This document shows, piece by piece, positions 25,300 to 33,096 of a stretch of 64,000 bases of DNA; the stretch's first letter is position 1; every line of letters begins with the position of its first letter. A program made the translations under genes and the position numbers. The notes under the pieces are model-generated. The model was not told the DNA's origin. It did not search any database and saw only the letters and a list, made by a program, of their open reading frames with translations. Source of the DNA: IOR16 sp963521065 (GTDB lineage: Bacteria > Bacillota > Clostridia > Peptostreptococcales > Anaerovoracaceae); the NCBI GenBank assembly GCA_963521065.1, contig CAUQTI010000009.1, positions 48,391-112,390 on the forward strand, written 5' to 3'.

Positions 25300-27333
25300 A
25301 TGAAAAGCTTTTTTAAGAATTATTACGAGAAGTATTTAAAAAAAACAGATGAAAAATACAGAATTCCCGTGTGGAATTTTTATAAAAAATATTTTAACTA
25401 TGCGATTATTAACTGCATTATTCTTGCGCTTGCGTTAGATTTGTACATTGAGATTATAAGTAGAGGTTCCCTCGGGGGATTATTTCACTTTATAGGGGAA
25501 AATCCGTTCGCATTTTTCTATAATGGATTAATTATTTTAACAACGCTTTCCCTTGCTCTTTTGGTCAAGCGGCGAGCCTTCTTATACTTTATTATTTCTT
25601 CCATTTGGCTGATTCTAGGAACGGTGAATGGAGTAATCTTGAGTTTCCGAATGACCCCATTTACTGTGGCAGATTTATCTTTGATGGAAACAGGGCTTGG
25701 TGTACTTCCAAACTATTTTTCCAACATGGAGCTGATGGGACTTGGTGCCGGCGTCATTCTGTTATTGATTTTATATTTATTAGTGTTTTTATTTGCACCA
25801 AAATGTAAAAACTATAGCTTGAAAAAAAGCGTTTTAATTCTTTTAATTGTTGTACTTGGGCTGACCGGCTCTACGCAGCTTGGCCTTCGCCAGAATTGGC
25901 TGTCAACCGTTTTTGGCAATCTGGGATATGCGTATGATGACTATGGTTTTCCTTATTGTTTCATCAACACTTGGTTAAATACGGGAGTAGGACTGCCGTC
26001 AGGCTATTCCGAAGAAAAGATGAGTCAAATCATGCAGGAGGTACAGCAGGACAGCTCGCCAGAAGCCTCTGGGCTCCTTTCACAAGGCAAACGTACACCG
26101 AATATTGTCATAGTGCAGCTGGAATCCTTCTTTGATCCGACCTTGATTAAAGGCCTGGAAGTCTCTGAGGATCCGATTCCTAACTTCCACGCACTGCAGA
26201 AAAAATATAGTACAGGCTATCTCATGGTACCTTCCATCGGGGCAGGAACTGCGAACACAGAGCTGGAGGTCCTTTCGGGAATGCGCGTGCGTTTTTTTGG
26301 CCCGGGCGAGTATCCGTATAAGACGATTTTAAAAGACCATACGACAGAGACGATTGCTTATAATTTGAAAGAACTCGGCTATTCAACGCATGCAATTCAC
26401 AACCATCGCGGCGTTTTTTACGGAAGAAATGAGGTTTATCCAAATCTAGGATTCGATACATTTACTTCGCTCGAGTATATGGCAAACGCCGAAATGAACC
26501 CGAGAAAATGGGCGAAAGATAAAGTTCTGACAGAGGAGATTATGACCGCCCTTCATTCAACAGAGCAAAAGGATTTAGTATTTACCGTCTCTGTTCAGGG
26601 CCATGGAAAGTACCCTACAAAAAAGGTGTATAACAATCCTGTAATTACAATAAGCGGCATCGAAAATAAGGGAGATGCGTATGCCTATGAGTATTATGTA
26701 AATCAAATTTATGAAATGGATCAATTTATTAAAGAACTGACCGATGCACTTTCTGCATTTGATGAGGATGTCGTATTAGTACTCTACGGCGATCACCTGC
26801 CGAGCCTTGAGGTTTCAAATGATATTTTGAAAAATGGGGATGTCTATGAAACAGAGTATGTTATTTGGAGCAATTTCCGAATGAGAAAGATTGACACCGA
26901 TTTAAAATCCTACCAACTTTCCTCAACGGTTTTGGGAAGACTGGGCATCAATAATGGAATCCTGACAAAATTCCATCAGACACAGCAGGGAAAGGCGAGC
27001 TATTTACTGGATTTAAAAACATTGCAATATGACATGTTGTATGGAAAGCAATATATTTATGATGGGAAGATGCCGTACGAGCGAACAAAAATGCGTATGG
27101 GTATCAAAAATATCCGCATTACAGATGCGTTTACCATCGAAAATCATGTATACATTAAAGGGCAGAATTTTACACCGTACAGTGTCTTAACGGTAAATGG
27201 AGAGTTGATTGATACGACCTATTTGGATACAAAAACACTTCGTGTACCGGACGGGACGGATATTTCCGATTTAAGCAAGCTAAAAATCAGCCAGGTTGAA
27301 AAATATAGTACCGTCCTAAGCACGACAGAATAA
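25300..27333 (+). CDS. LTA-synthase-family phosphoglycerol transferase with an extra C-terminal domain
   Basis: A 677-residue protein with five N-terminal membrane segments (about residues 30-190) and an extracellular sulfatase-fold domain (about 265-560). Metal and nucleophile motifs are PNIVIVQLESFFDPT, IGAGTANTELEVLSG (the Thr of GTANTE is the likely nucleophile) and LYGDHLPS. Such enzymes transfer glycerol phosphate to build lipoteichoic acid. Beyond residue 600 is an additional ~75-residue beta-rich part (VYIKGQNFTPYSVLTVNGEL) that resembles an IPT/TIG domain, not part of ordinary LtaS. It lies after rsmA with its own GGAGG site. Confidence 0.85.
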   Translation: MKSFFKNYYEKYLKKTDEKYRIPVWNFYKKYFNYAIINCIILALALDLYIEIISRGSLGGLFHFIGENPFAFFYNGLIILTTLSLALLVKRRAFLYFIISSIWLILGTVNGVILSFRMTPFTVADLSLMETGLGVLPNYFSNMELMGLGAGVILLLILYLLVFLFAPKCKNYSLKKSVLILLIVVLGLTGSTQLGLRQNWLSTVFGNLGYAYDDYGFPYCFINTWLNTGVGLPSGYSEEKMSQIMQEVQQDSSPEASGLLSQGKRTPNIVIVQLESFFDPTLIKGLEVSEDPIPNFHALQKKYSTGYLMVPSIGAGTANTELEVLSGMRVRFFGPGEYPYKTILKDHTTETIAYNLKELGYSTHAIHNHRGVFYGRNEVYPNLGFDTFTSLEYMANAEMNPRKWAKDKVLTEEIMTALHSTEQKDLVFTVSVQGHGKYPTKKVYNNPVITISGIENKGDAYAYEYYVNQIYEMDQFIKELTDALSAFDEDVVLVLYGDHLPSLEVSNDILKNGDVYETEYVIWSNFRMRKIDTDLKSYQLSSTVLGRLGINNGILTKFHQTQQGKASYLLDLKTLQYDMLYGKQYIYDGKMPYERTKMRMGIKNIRITDAFTIENHVYIKGQNFTPYSVLTVNGELIDTTYLDTKTLRVPDGTDISDLSKLKISQVEKYSTVLSTTE

Positions 27334-27383
27334 TCCGTATTTACATTATTCAATATATAAACAAAGTAAAGGAGAAAAGAAAA

Positions 27384-27764
27384 ATGAAAAAAGCAATTGC
27401 AACAAAAAAAGCACCGGCAGCAATCGGGCCTTATGCACAGGGAAATATTTTTGGAAACCTAATCTTCACCTCCGGACAGATTCCTCTTGACCCGGAAACC
27501 GGTGCCATTGTAGACGGCGGAATTGAAGCACAGGCAAAGCAGTCACTGACAAATATAAAAGCCATACTGGAAGAAGCCGGAAGCTCAATGGATAAAGTGA
27601 TAAAAACGACTGTATTCATTAAGAATATGAATGATTTTGCAGCAATGAATGAAGTATATGGCACCTTTTTTACAGAAGGAGCTTATCCTTCCAGATCTGC
27701 GGTAGAGGTTGCGCGTCTGCCCAAGGATGCACTTGTGGAGATTGAGGTCATTGCAGAGCTCTAA
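27384..27764 (+). CDS. ridA: RidA-family enamine/imine deaminase
   Basis: This 126-residue protein has the RidA signature: PAAIGPYAQGNIFGNLIFTS at the start, the catalytic-site Arg in SRSAVEVARLP, and VEIEVIAEL at the end. It hydrolyses reactive enamine intermediates from PLP enzymes. AAAGGAG lies upstream of ATG. Confidence 0.95.
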   Translation: MKKAIATKKAPAAIGPYAQGNIFGNLIFTSGQIPLDPETGAIVDGGIEAQAKQSLTNIKAILEEAGSSMDKVIKTTVFIKNMNDFAAMNEVYGTFFTEGAYPSRSAVEVARLPKDALVEIEVIAEL

Positions 27765-27823
27765 TCTGCTGTGGCAGATTTGGAAAAAGCAACCCGAAAG
27801 GGGAAGAAGAAAGGGGGAATTGT

Positions 27824-29212
27824 ATGTTTAATACGTTGGATGAATCTTATTCAAAAATTACGCAGGAGCTACTGGATTTATCAAATCTTTGCAAGAGTAA
27901 CAGCTCGATTGAAGCAGAACTTTATCGTAAGTATAAGGTAAACCGTGGACTTCGTGATTTAAATGGAAATGGAGTATTGACAGGACTGACTGAAATTTCA
28001 GAGATTGAAGCTTCAAAGGTCGTAGATGGAGAAAAAATACCGTGTGACGGACAGCTGTTTTACCGAGGGATAAGCATTGATGAACTGGTAGGCGGATTTA
28101 TTGACGATAAACGATTTGGGTTTGAAGAGACGACCTATCTTTTATTATTTGGTACTTTGCCCTCAAAGAAAGAGTTAGATGACTTCCGAAGTCTACTGGC
28201 ACAGTATCGTACCTTGCCGACAAGCTTTGTGCGTGACATCATTATGAAAGCACCGAGCTCGGATATGATGAATACTTTAGCTAGAAGTGTATTGACTTTG
28301 TATGCATACGATACAAAAGCAAACGATATCTCCATTCCCAATGTTCTTCGGCAGTGTCTTTTAATGATATCGCTGTTCCCTCTGCTTTCTGTCTACGGAT
28401 ACCAGGCATACAAGCATTATTTTGATGGAGACAGTATGTTTATTCATACTCCAAGGCCTGAGCTTTCCACTGCGGAAAATATTTTGCATTTACTCAGAGC
28501 AGATTCAAAGTACACAGAGCTGGAAGCACGGATTTTGGATTTGGCGTTAGTGCTTCATGCGGAGCATGGCGGAGGAAATAATTCAACCTTTACAACGCAC
28601 GTTATCTCATCGTCAGGAACAGACACCTATTCTGTCATCGCAGCTTCTCTCGGTTCGCTGAAAGGCCCAAAGCATGGCGGAGCGAATATTAAAGTGGTGC
28701 AGATGTTTGCAGATATGAAAAAAAATCTGACAGATTGGACGGATGAAGAGGAGATCGAACGGTATCTGAGGGCTTTGCTTCATAAACAGGCCTTTGATAA
28801 GGCCGGCTTAATTTATGGAATGGGGCATGCCATTTATTCCCTATCTGACCCGAGAGCAAATATCTTTAAAAAGTTTGTTGAAAATTTATCAAAAGAAAAG
28901 GGGAGAATGAAAGAATTTACCCTTTATTCATTGGTTGAAAAGTTGGCGGGAAAAGTGATTTCCGAAGAGCGGAAGATGTACAAAGGAGTCAGTGCGAACA
29001 TTGACTTTTACAGTGGTTTTGTTTACAGCATGCTGGACCTGCCGCTGGAACTTTATACACCGATTTTTGCGATTGCACGTATTTCCGGGTGGAGCGCACA
29101 TCGTGTAGAGGAATTGATTAATGCCGGGAAGATCATTCGGCCTGCATACATGAATGTATGCCCTCGAAGAGTATATGTCCCGATGCACAACCGGGACATA
29201 CCGAAAGGATAA
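27824..29212 (+). CDS. Citrate/2-methylcitrate synthase-family protein
   Basis: A 462-residue citrate synthase-fold enzyme. Catalytic-site motifs are LHAEHGGGNNSTFTT, GPKHGGAN, LIYGMGHAIYSL and the Asp in VSANIDFYSG. It condenses an acyl-CoA with oxaloacetate (or a close relative). The N-terminal ~50 residues differ from E. coli GltA and fit the clostridial type. AAAGGGGG lies before ATG 27824. A small membrane protein gene follows at 9 bases. Confidence 0.88.
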   Translation: MFNTLDESYSKITQELLDLSNLCKSNSSIEAELYRKYKVNRGLRDLNGNGVLTGLTEISEIEASKVVDGEKIPCDGQLFYRGISIDELVGGFIDDKRFGFEETTYLLLFGTLPSKKELDDFRSLLAQYRTLPTSFVRDIIMKAPSSDMMNTLARSVLTLYAYDTKANDISIPNVLRQCLLMISLFPLLSVYGYQAYKHYFDGDSMFIHTPRPELSTAENILHLLRADSKYTELEARILDLALVLHAEHGGGNNSTFTTHVISSSGTDTYSVIAASLGSLKGPKHGGANIKVVQMFADMKKNLTDWTDEEEIERYLRALLHKQAFDKAGLIYGMGHAIYSLSDPRANIFKKFVENLSKEKGRMKEFTLYSLVEKLAGKVISEERKMYKGVSANIDFYSGFVYSMLDLPLELYTPIFAIARISGWSAHRVEELINAGKIIRPAYMNVCPRRVYVPMHNRDIPKG

Positions 29213-29220
29213 GTGCCAAT

Positions 29221-29595
29221 ATGTCAAACACAATGAAGTTATTTGTAAGAACCTTACTGGTTATTATTTTCATGGTTTTCGGCACATGGTTGAATCAACA
29301 GCTGGCAATCTATGCAAGCGCATCCGGCAATTTGAAATTTGTTTCTTCCATTACAATGTACCTTGTTTATCTAGCGATTGGTCTTGTAATAGGAAGTATG
29401 ATTTCCATGCGTTTTGCAAAGAATAAGTATGTGTATTTAGTCCCTGTTTTTTTATTTTTAATCATCGGGGCTGCACCGCTGTTGTACTCATTCTTTCCCT
29501 TGTTACCGTTTCCGCAAATTATAAATTACTTGGCACAATTTACTTATTTAGCCTGGACGATTGTAGGAATATTCTTGGCGTTGGTATTCCGGTAA
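29221..29595 (+). CDS. Hypothetical four-helix membrane protein
   Basis: A 124-residue protein with four hydrophobic segments (LFVRTLLVIIFMVFGTWL, ITMYLVYLAIGLVIGSMI, YVYLVPVFLFLIIGAAPLL, FTYLAWTIVGIFLALVF). I do not recognise a family. The start is ATG 29221, about 10 bases after AAAGGA; a longer frame exists upstream inside the citrate synthase gene. Probably cotranscribed with citrate synthase. Confidence 0.6.
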   Translation: MSNTMKLFVRTLLVIIFMVFGTWLNQQLAIYASASGNLKFVSSITMYLVYLAIGLVIGSMISMRFAKNKYVYLVPVFLFLIIGAAPLLYSFFPLLPFPQIINYLAQFTYLAWTIVGIFLALVFR

Positions 29596-29626
29596 AAAAA
29601 ATATTAATTGAATTTTCAGAAAATGC

Positions 29627-29654
29627 TTGCAAAATAATCTTTCTCTGCTATAAT
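29627..29654 (+). promoter_or_regulatory. Sigma-A promoter upstream of the HD-domain gene
   Basis: TTGCAA, 16-base spacer, TATAAT. Transcripts would start near 29661 and meet a hairpin terminator within about 60-100 bases. Confidence 0.75.
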
Positions 29655-29660
29655 TATGTT

Positions 29661-29765
29661 ATAAACAAAAAGAAAGAGGTGAGTCCACCAGAAAATGCAA
29701 GTTGAAGAAAACGGATAACGCCAGCTGCCGGATGTAGTGACAGTTGGCGTTATTTATTTTATTAA
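29661..29765 (+). ncRNA. Short promoter-to-terminator transcript (attenuator leader or small RNA)
   Basis: Between the promoter and the HD gene is a tiny ORF (MQVEENG, 29695-29718) overlapping a 13-bp hairpin (ATAACGCCAGCTG with CAGTTGGCGTTAT, 29715-29753) followed by a T-rich run. It looks like a terminator before the gene it precedes, so it could be an attenuator or give an RNA of about 100 nt. Confidence 0.45.
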
Positions 29766-29848
29766 AAAATAAATTTGATTTCAAAACCTGCTCGAAGAAA
29801 GATCGGATACTGCACTGCTTTTTAGAAAGAAATACAAGGAGAAGAGAG

Positions 29849-30415
29849 ATGAGCTATATACCAACTGTAGAAGAAGCCAGAACAATTTTAAAGAAATTTA
29901 ACGAAGATCCCTTTCATCTGAAACATGGTGAAATTGTATCCGGTGTTATGGGTTATTTCGCGAAAGAAGAGGATCCAGAACGGATTGAATTTTGGAAAGT
30001 TGTAGGGATGCTGCATGACTTGGATTTTGAGCAGTTTCCAGAGGAACACTGCGTGAAGCAGCAAGAACTGATGGCAGAGCTTGAAATTGACGAGGAAATT
30101 ATCTATGCAACTTGCAGCCATGGTTACGGACTCACTGTAGATATAAAACCGCGAAACACCATGGAAAAGATCTTATTTGCCACAGACGAATTAAGTGGGT
30201 TAATCGGAGCGGTTGCCGTTATGAGGCCCTCTAAAAGTGTGGATGATTTGGAAGTAAAGTCAGTGAAGAAAAAATTTAAAAATTTAAATTTTGCAGCGGG
30301 ATGCTCCAGAGACGTAATCATGCAAGGAGCGGACATGCTTGGATGGGAATTAGAAGAATTGATTCAAAAAACAATCTTTGCTATGAGAAGCCTGAACCCT
30401 GAAATGAACCTATAA
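29849..30415 (+). CDS. HD-domain hydrolase
   Basis: A 188-residue HD-superfamily protein: FHLKHGEIVSGVM, then the metal pair in GMLHDLDFEQFPEEHC, followed by ATCSHGYG, and ATDELSGLIGAVA. Relatives are metal-dependent phosphohydrolases acting on nucleotides or cyclic nucleotides, often annotated as hydrolases without defined substrate. ATG 29849 has AGGAGAAG upstream. It sits behind a possible attenuator and is closed by a terminator. Confidence 0.82.
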   Translation: MSYIPTVEEARTILKKFNEDPFHLKHGEIVSGVMGYFAKEEDPERIEFWKVVGMLHDLDFEQFPEEHCVKQQELMAELEIDEEIIYATCSHGYGLTVDIKPRNTMEKILFATDELSGLIGAVAVMRPSKSVDDLEVKSVKKKFKNLNFAAGCSRDVIMQGADMLGWELEELIQKTIFAMRSLNPEMNL

Positions 30416-30432
30416 AATCAGGCGCAATGAAA

Positions 30433-30469
30433 AAATGAAAGAATCCTTAAGGAAGCTTTCATTTTTTAC
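30433..30469. terminator. Terminator between the HD gene and the convergent Cys-rich small gene
   Basis: AATGAAAG and CTTTCATT arms with an inner CCTTAAGG stem are followed by a T run; the flanks allow use from both sides. Confidence 0.7.
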
Positions 30470-30472
30470 AAC

Positions 30473-30619
30473 TTACTTTTTTTCATTTTTTTCATTACAG
30501 GAAGAGGAAGAACAACCGGAGCATCCGGCACAGCCTCCGCTTTGCTTTATCTTTATGGTTTTACGAATGGCAAGAACCACAAGCAAAACAACAATTGCAC
30601 CAATGATATAATTTGCCAT
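30473..30619 (-). CDS. FeoB-associated Cys-rich membrane protein
   Basis: A 48-residue reverse-strand protein begins at ATG 30619 after AAAGGAG. It has one N-terminal membrane helix (ANYIIGAIVVLLVVLAIRK) and a cysteine cluster CAGCSGCSSSSC. This matches the small FeoB-associated Cys-rich proteins normally found next to ferrous-iron transporter genes. Here no feoA or feoB is adjacent; the divergent neighbour is a DtxR-type metal repressor. A consensus promoter overlapped by inverted repeats lies just upstream, consistent with metal repression (inference). Confidence 0.8.
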   Translation of the reverse strand: MANYIIGAIVVLLVVLAIRKTIKIKQSGGCAGCSGCSSSSCNEKNEKK

Positions 30620-30632
30620 AAGAAACTCCTTT

Positions 30633-30691
30633 CTTAACTGTTAGCTTTTGCTAACTAAGTTAAGTATAAGAGTTTATTGAAGGATTGTCAA
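30633..30691 (-). promoter_or_regulatory. Consensus promoter with overlapping palindromic operator for the FeoB-associated gene
   Basis: On the reverse strand TTGACA (30686-30691), a 17-base spacer and TATACT (30663-30668) form a near-ideal promoter. Nested inverted repeats, CTTAACT/AGTTAAG and GTTAGC-TTTT-GCTAAC, span 30633-30664 and overlap the -10 element and start site. The GTTAGC/GCTAAC core resembles DtxR/IdeR-family operators, and the gene on the other side encodes such a repressor. Confidence 0.7.
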
Positions 30692-30787
30692 TCCACTTTT
30701 AAAACTTTTATTAAAAAGAATGAAAAAAATCAGGGGATATGATAGACTAAATAATATAGAATACTTTACTGAAAATAGGAGGACGCT

Positions 30788-31195
30788 ATGGAATTACAAG
30801 AATCCGGTGAAAATTATTTGGAGACAATTTTGCTGCTGGAGCAAGAAAAAGGAATGGTACGTTCCGTGGACATTGCGAATAAGCTGGATTTTACAAAAGC
30901 AAGCATCAGCCGAGCAATGAGTATTTTAAAGCGTGAGGAATATATTACTGTCGAAGACGGCGGAAATATTGTACTGACAAAAAAGGGGAGAGAACGAGCC
31001 AAAGCAGTATACGAAAAGCACCGTTTGATTGCAAAGTTTTTAGAAGAGGCTTTAGAGGTAAGCGGAGAGACGGCAGAGCAGGATGCATGCCGGATTGAAC
31101 ATATTATCAGTGAAGAAACCTTTTCACAGATGAAACTTTGGTTGGAGGCTGCGGCATCTCTTGAGGAAGAAGCTAATCAACCGTCAGACTGGTAA
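30788..31195 (+). CDS. DtxR/MntR-family metal-dependent repressor
   Basis: A 135-residue regulator with an N-terminal winged helix (SVDIANKLDFTKASISRAMS, LKREEYITVEDGGNIVLT) and a dimerisation/metal domain (ENYLETILLLEQEKG; QDACRIEHIISEETFSQM). It senses Fe(II) or Mn(II); which metal is not clear. It lacks the C-terminal SH3-like FeoA domain of DtxR, so is of the short MntR/TroR kind. It diverges from the FeoB-associated gene; its 3' end overlaps the convergent ybaK-like gene by 23 bases. Confidence 0.85.
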   Translation: MELQESGENYLETILLLEQEKGMVRSVDIANKLDFTKASISRAMSILKREEYITVEDGGNIVLTKKGRERAKAVYEKHRLIAKFLEEALEVSGETAEQDACRIEHIISEETFSQMKLWLEAAASLEEEANQPSDW

Positions 31196-31661
31196 GCTGC
31201 GCGCCTGTGATTTCGCAAAGAGATTGTACGGAAAGTTCTACCTGCAGACCAACACGGCCGCCGCTTACGATAATTGTATCAAAAACAGAAGCTTTCTGAT
31301 CAATTGCAGTAGTAAATGGTTTTTTCATGCCAATCGGAGAGCAGCCGCCCTTGATATATCCGGTAATTTGTGTGATATTTTTAGCAGGGATCATTTCAAT
31401 CTTTTTTTCCTTGAAATGCTTCGCTGCTTTCTTTAAGTCTAGTTCACAATTAACCGGAATAACGCAAACGTAATATACCTTGCTGTTTCCTTGTGTGACC
31501 AAAGTCTTAAATACCCGGTCTGGATTTTGCCCTGTGGCATCTGCAACAGAGACACCATCTAAAAAACCCTTCGGAGCGTCGTAGGTATAAATTTGGTGAG
31601 GAATTTTTTTTGTATCGAGTAAGCGCAGCGCATTCGTTTTTGATACAGATTCTTTCGACAT
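31173..31661 (-). CDS. YbaK/EbsC-type Cys-tRNA(Pro) deacylase
   Basis: A 162-residue editing hydrolase of the YbaK family: KTNALRLLDTKKIPHQIYTY, VFKTLVTQGNSKVYYVCVIP, GGCSPIGMKKPF. It clears mischarged Cys-tRNA(Pro). The start is set at ATG 31661 (MSKESVSK), as in relatives; GGAGG lies 11 bases upstream. The longer frame to 31724 starts in a terminator-like repeat. Its 3' end overlaps the convergent DtxR-type gene. Confidence 0.88.
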   Translation of the reverse strand: MSKESVSKTNALRLLDTKKIPHQIYTYDAPKGFLDGVSVADATGQNPDRVFKTLVTQGNSKVYYVCVIPVNCELDLKKAAKHFKEKKIEMIPAKNITQITGYIKGGCSPIGMKKPFTTAIDQKASVFDTIIVSGGRVGLQVELSVQSLCEITGAQLTSLTVD

Positions 31662-31704
31662 AATGGGGATTACCTCCATGCTTAATAAAATGAGAGAAAT
31701 AATG

Positions 31705-31742
31705 AAAAAGAAAGATAGAAACAAAGTTTCTATCTTTTTTGT
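31705..31742. terminator. Terminator between sod and the ybaK-like gene
   Basis: AAAGATAGAAAC-AAA-GTTTCTATCTTT is a perfect 12-bp stem with A/T flanks on both sides. It would end the sod transcript on the reverse strand. Confidence 0.75.
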
Positions 31743-31770
31743 TTTGCGTAGTTTACAGAATGAAAAGTAG

Positions 31771-32400
31771 TTAGCCTCTCAAGCAGTCCTCATACTTTTT
31801 CTCTGCTTCATTCCAGTTAATCACCTGTGCCCAATTTTCATAGTAATCTGGACGGCGATTCTGGTAATCTAAATAATATGCATGTTCCCAGACATCTACT
31901 GCCAAAACAGGACAGAGTCCTAAGGTCAATGGGGTATCCTGGTTTGGTGTTTTTACAATGCTAAGATTTCCGTCTTTATCCGTCACCAGATAAGCCCATC
32001 CGGAGCCGAATTGTCCCAAGGCAGCTTCTTTCAGTTTTGCTTGAAGTGCTTCTACAGAACCGAATGTTGCATCAATCTTTTCTTTCAGCCTTCCGGAAGG
32101 TACGGTTGTGTTTGCAGGTGCCATCCCATCAAAATAGAAGAAGTGGTTGTAAACGCCTCCGGCATTATTTCTAACAGCGGTGCGGATACTTTCCGGAAGC
32201 TCATCCTGACGTGTGATCAGTTCTTCTAAAGACCAGTCCTGATAAGCAGGAAAATCCGCCAGCGTTTTATTCAAGTTATCGACATAGGTTTGTAAATGCT
32301 TGTCATGGTGGAAGCAGAGTGTACTCTCTCCAATGTGAGGCTCAAGTGCGTCATAGGAATAGGGCAGAGGCTTCACCTCAAATTTGTAGTGCTCGTTCAT
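31771..32400 (-). CDS. Superoxide dismutase, Fe/Mn family
   Basis: A 209-residue enzyme with all family motifs: FHHDKHLQTYVDNLN (metal His about residue 31), NNAGGVYNHFFYFDGM (second His), and DVWEHAYYLDYQNRRPDY (Asp and His ligands). It removes superoxide in the cytoplasm. GAGAGGAG lies before ATG on the reverse strand. Whether it uses iron or manganese cannot be said from these motifs. It lies beside the metal repressor, a plausible regulator (inference). Confidence 0.94.
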   Translation of the reverse strand: MNEHYKFEVKPLPYSYDALEPHIGESTLCFHHDKHLQTYVDNLNKTLADFPAYQDWSLEELITRQDELPESIRTAVRNNAGGVYNHFFYFDGMAPANTTVPSGRLKEKIDATFGSVEALQAKLKEAALGQFGSGWAYLVTDKDGNLSIVKTPNQDTPLTLGLCPVLAVDVWEHAYYLDYQNRRPDYYENWAQVINWNEAEKKYEDCLRG

Positions 32401-32490
32401 AGCAGTTTTCTCCTCTCAAAATAAGTATTCAGACAATAGCCTACCCATATTATAGCAGTTTATTTCAATTCTTTCAAACAAATCCCCTTG

Positions 32491-32560
32491 ACAAAAAGAA
32501 AAAAAGAATTAATATAGTGAATATAGATATATCAATTATCGATACATGCACAGAATATGA
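32491..32560 (+). promoter_or_regulatory. Promoter and possible PadR operator
   Basis: TTGACA at 32491 is followed by TATAGT about 19 bases later. A dyad-like stretch (ATCAATTATCGAT, imperfect) lies just downstream, where PadR proteins usually bind their own promoters. Confidence 0.45.
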
Positions 32561-32581
32561 GAGCAAAAGGAGAAGGCAAAG

Positions 32582-33082
32582 ATGGCAAGAGAGCAATTAA
32601 AAACGTTGAGCGAGCCGATGTATTACGTATTGCTGGCCTTGACGAAGGAACAGCATGGCTATGCAGTCATGCAAAATATAAAGGAGCTTACAGCAGGAAG
32701 AGTTGAGGTTGGCGCAGGTACCTTATATGCGCTGCTGTCTCGTTTTGAAAAAGAAGGAATTGTGACGCAGACACGAGAATTAGAGCGCAGAAAGCTGTAT
32801 TGCCTGAGCAGTATGGGGGCAGAAATTTTGACGAAAGAGTATGCAAGGCTCAATCAGATGGTGAAGGACGGAAGCGGTTTCTTTCATCAGGATGGAAGCT
32901 TGCCGCCGATTCAGAGGAATGAGGAAAGAGAGAAAGAGAAAGCAGAATCTGTGGAAGCAGTGGGGGAGGCAGAGGGGATGTGCTCAGAGCCGCCGCAGGA
33001 GGAACCCGAGAGAAATCGAGAGCACTCGCCACAGACGAAAGGGCTGCGAAATGGATTCGGAAAAGGCTTGGTAACAACGTAA
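32582..33082 (+). CDS. PadR-family transcriptional regulator
   Basis: A 166-residue protein. The first ~105 residues are a PadR winged helix (MYYVLLALTKEQHGYAVMQN, GAGTLYALLSRFEKEGIV, RRKLYCLSSMGAEIL). The last ~55 residues are an acidic, low-complexity tail not seen in most PadR proteins. It is 14 bases upstream of a DUF2812 membrane gene, a pairing common in Firmicutes, so it most likely controls that gene and itself. Confidence 0.9.
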   Translation: MAREQLKTLSEPMYYVLLALTKEQHGYAVMQNIKELTAGRVEVGAGTLYALLSRFEKEGIVTQTRELERRKLYCLSSMGAEILTKEYARLNQMVKDGSGFFHQDGSLPPIQRNEEREKEKAESVEAVGEAEGMCSEPPQEEPERNREHSPQTKGLRNGFGKGLVTT

Positions 33083-33096
33083 AAGGGGTATGATAT

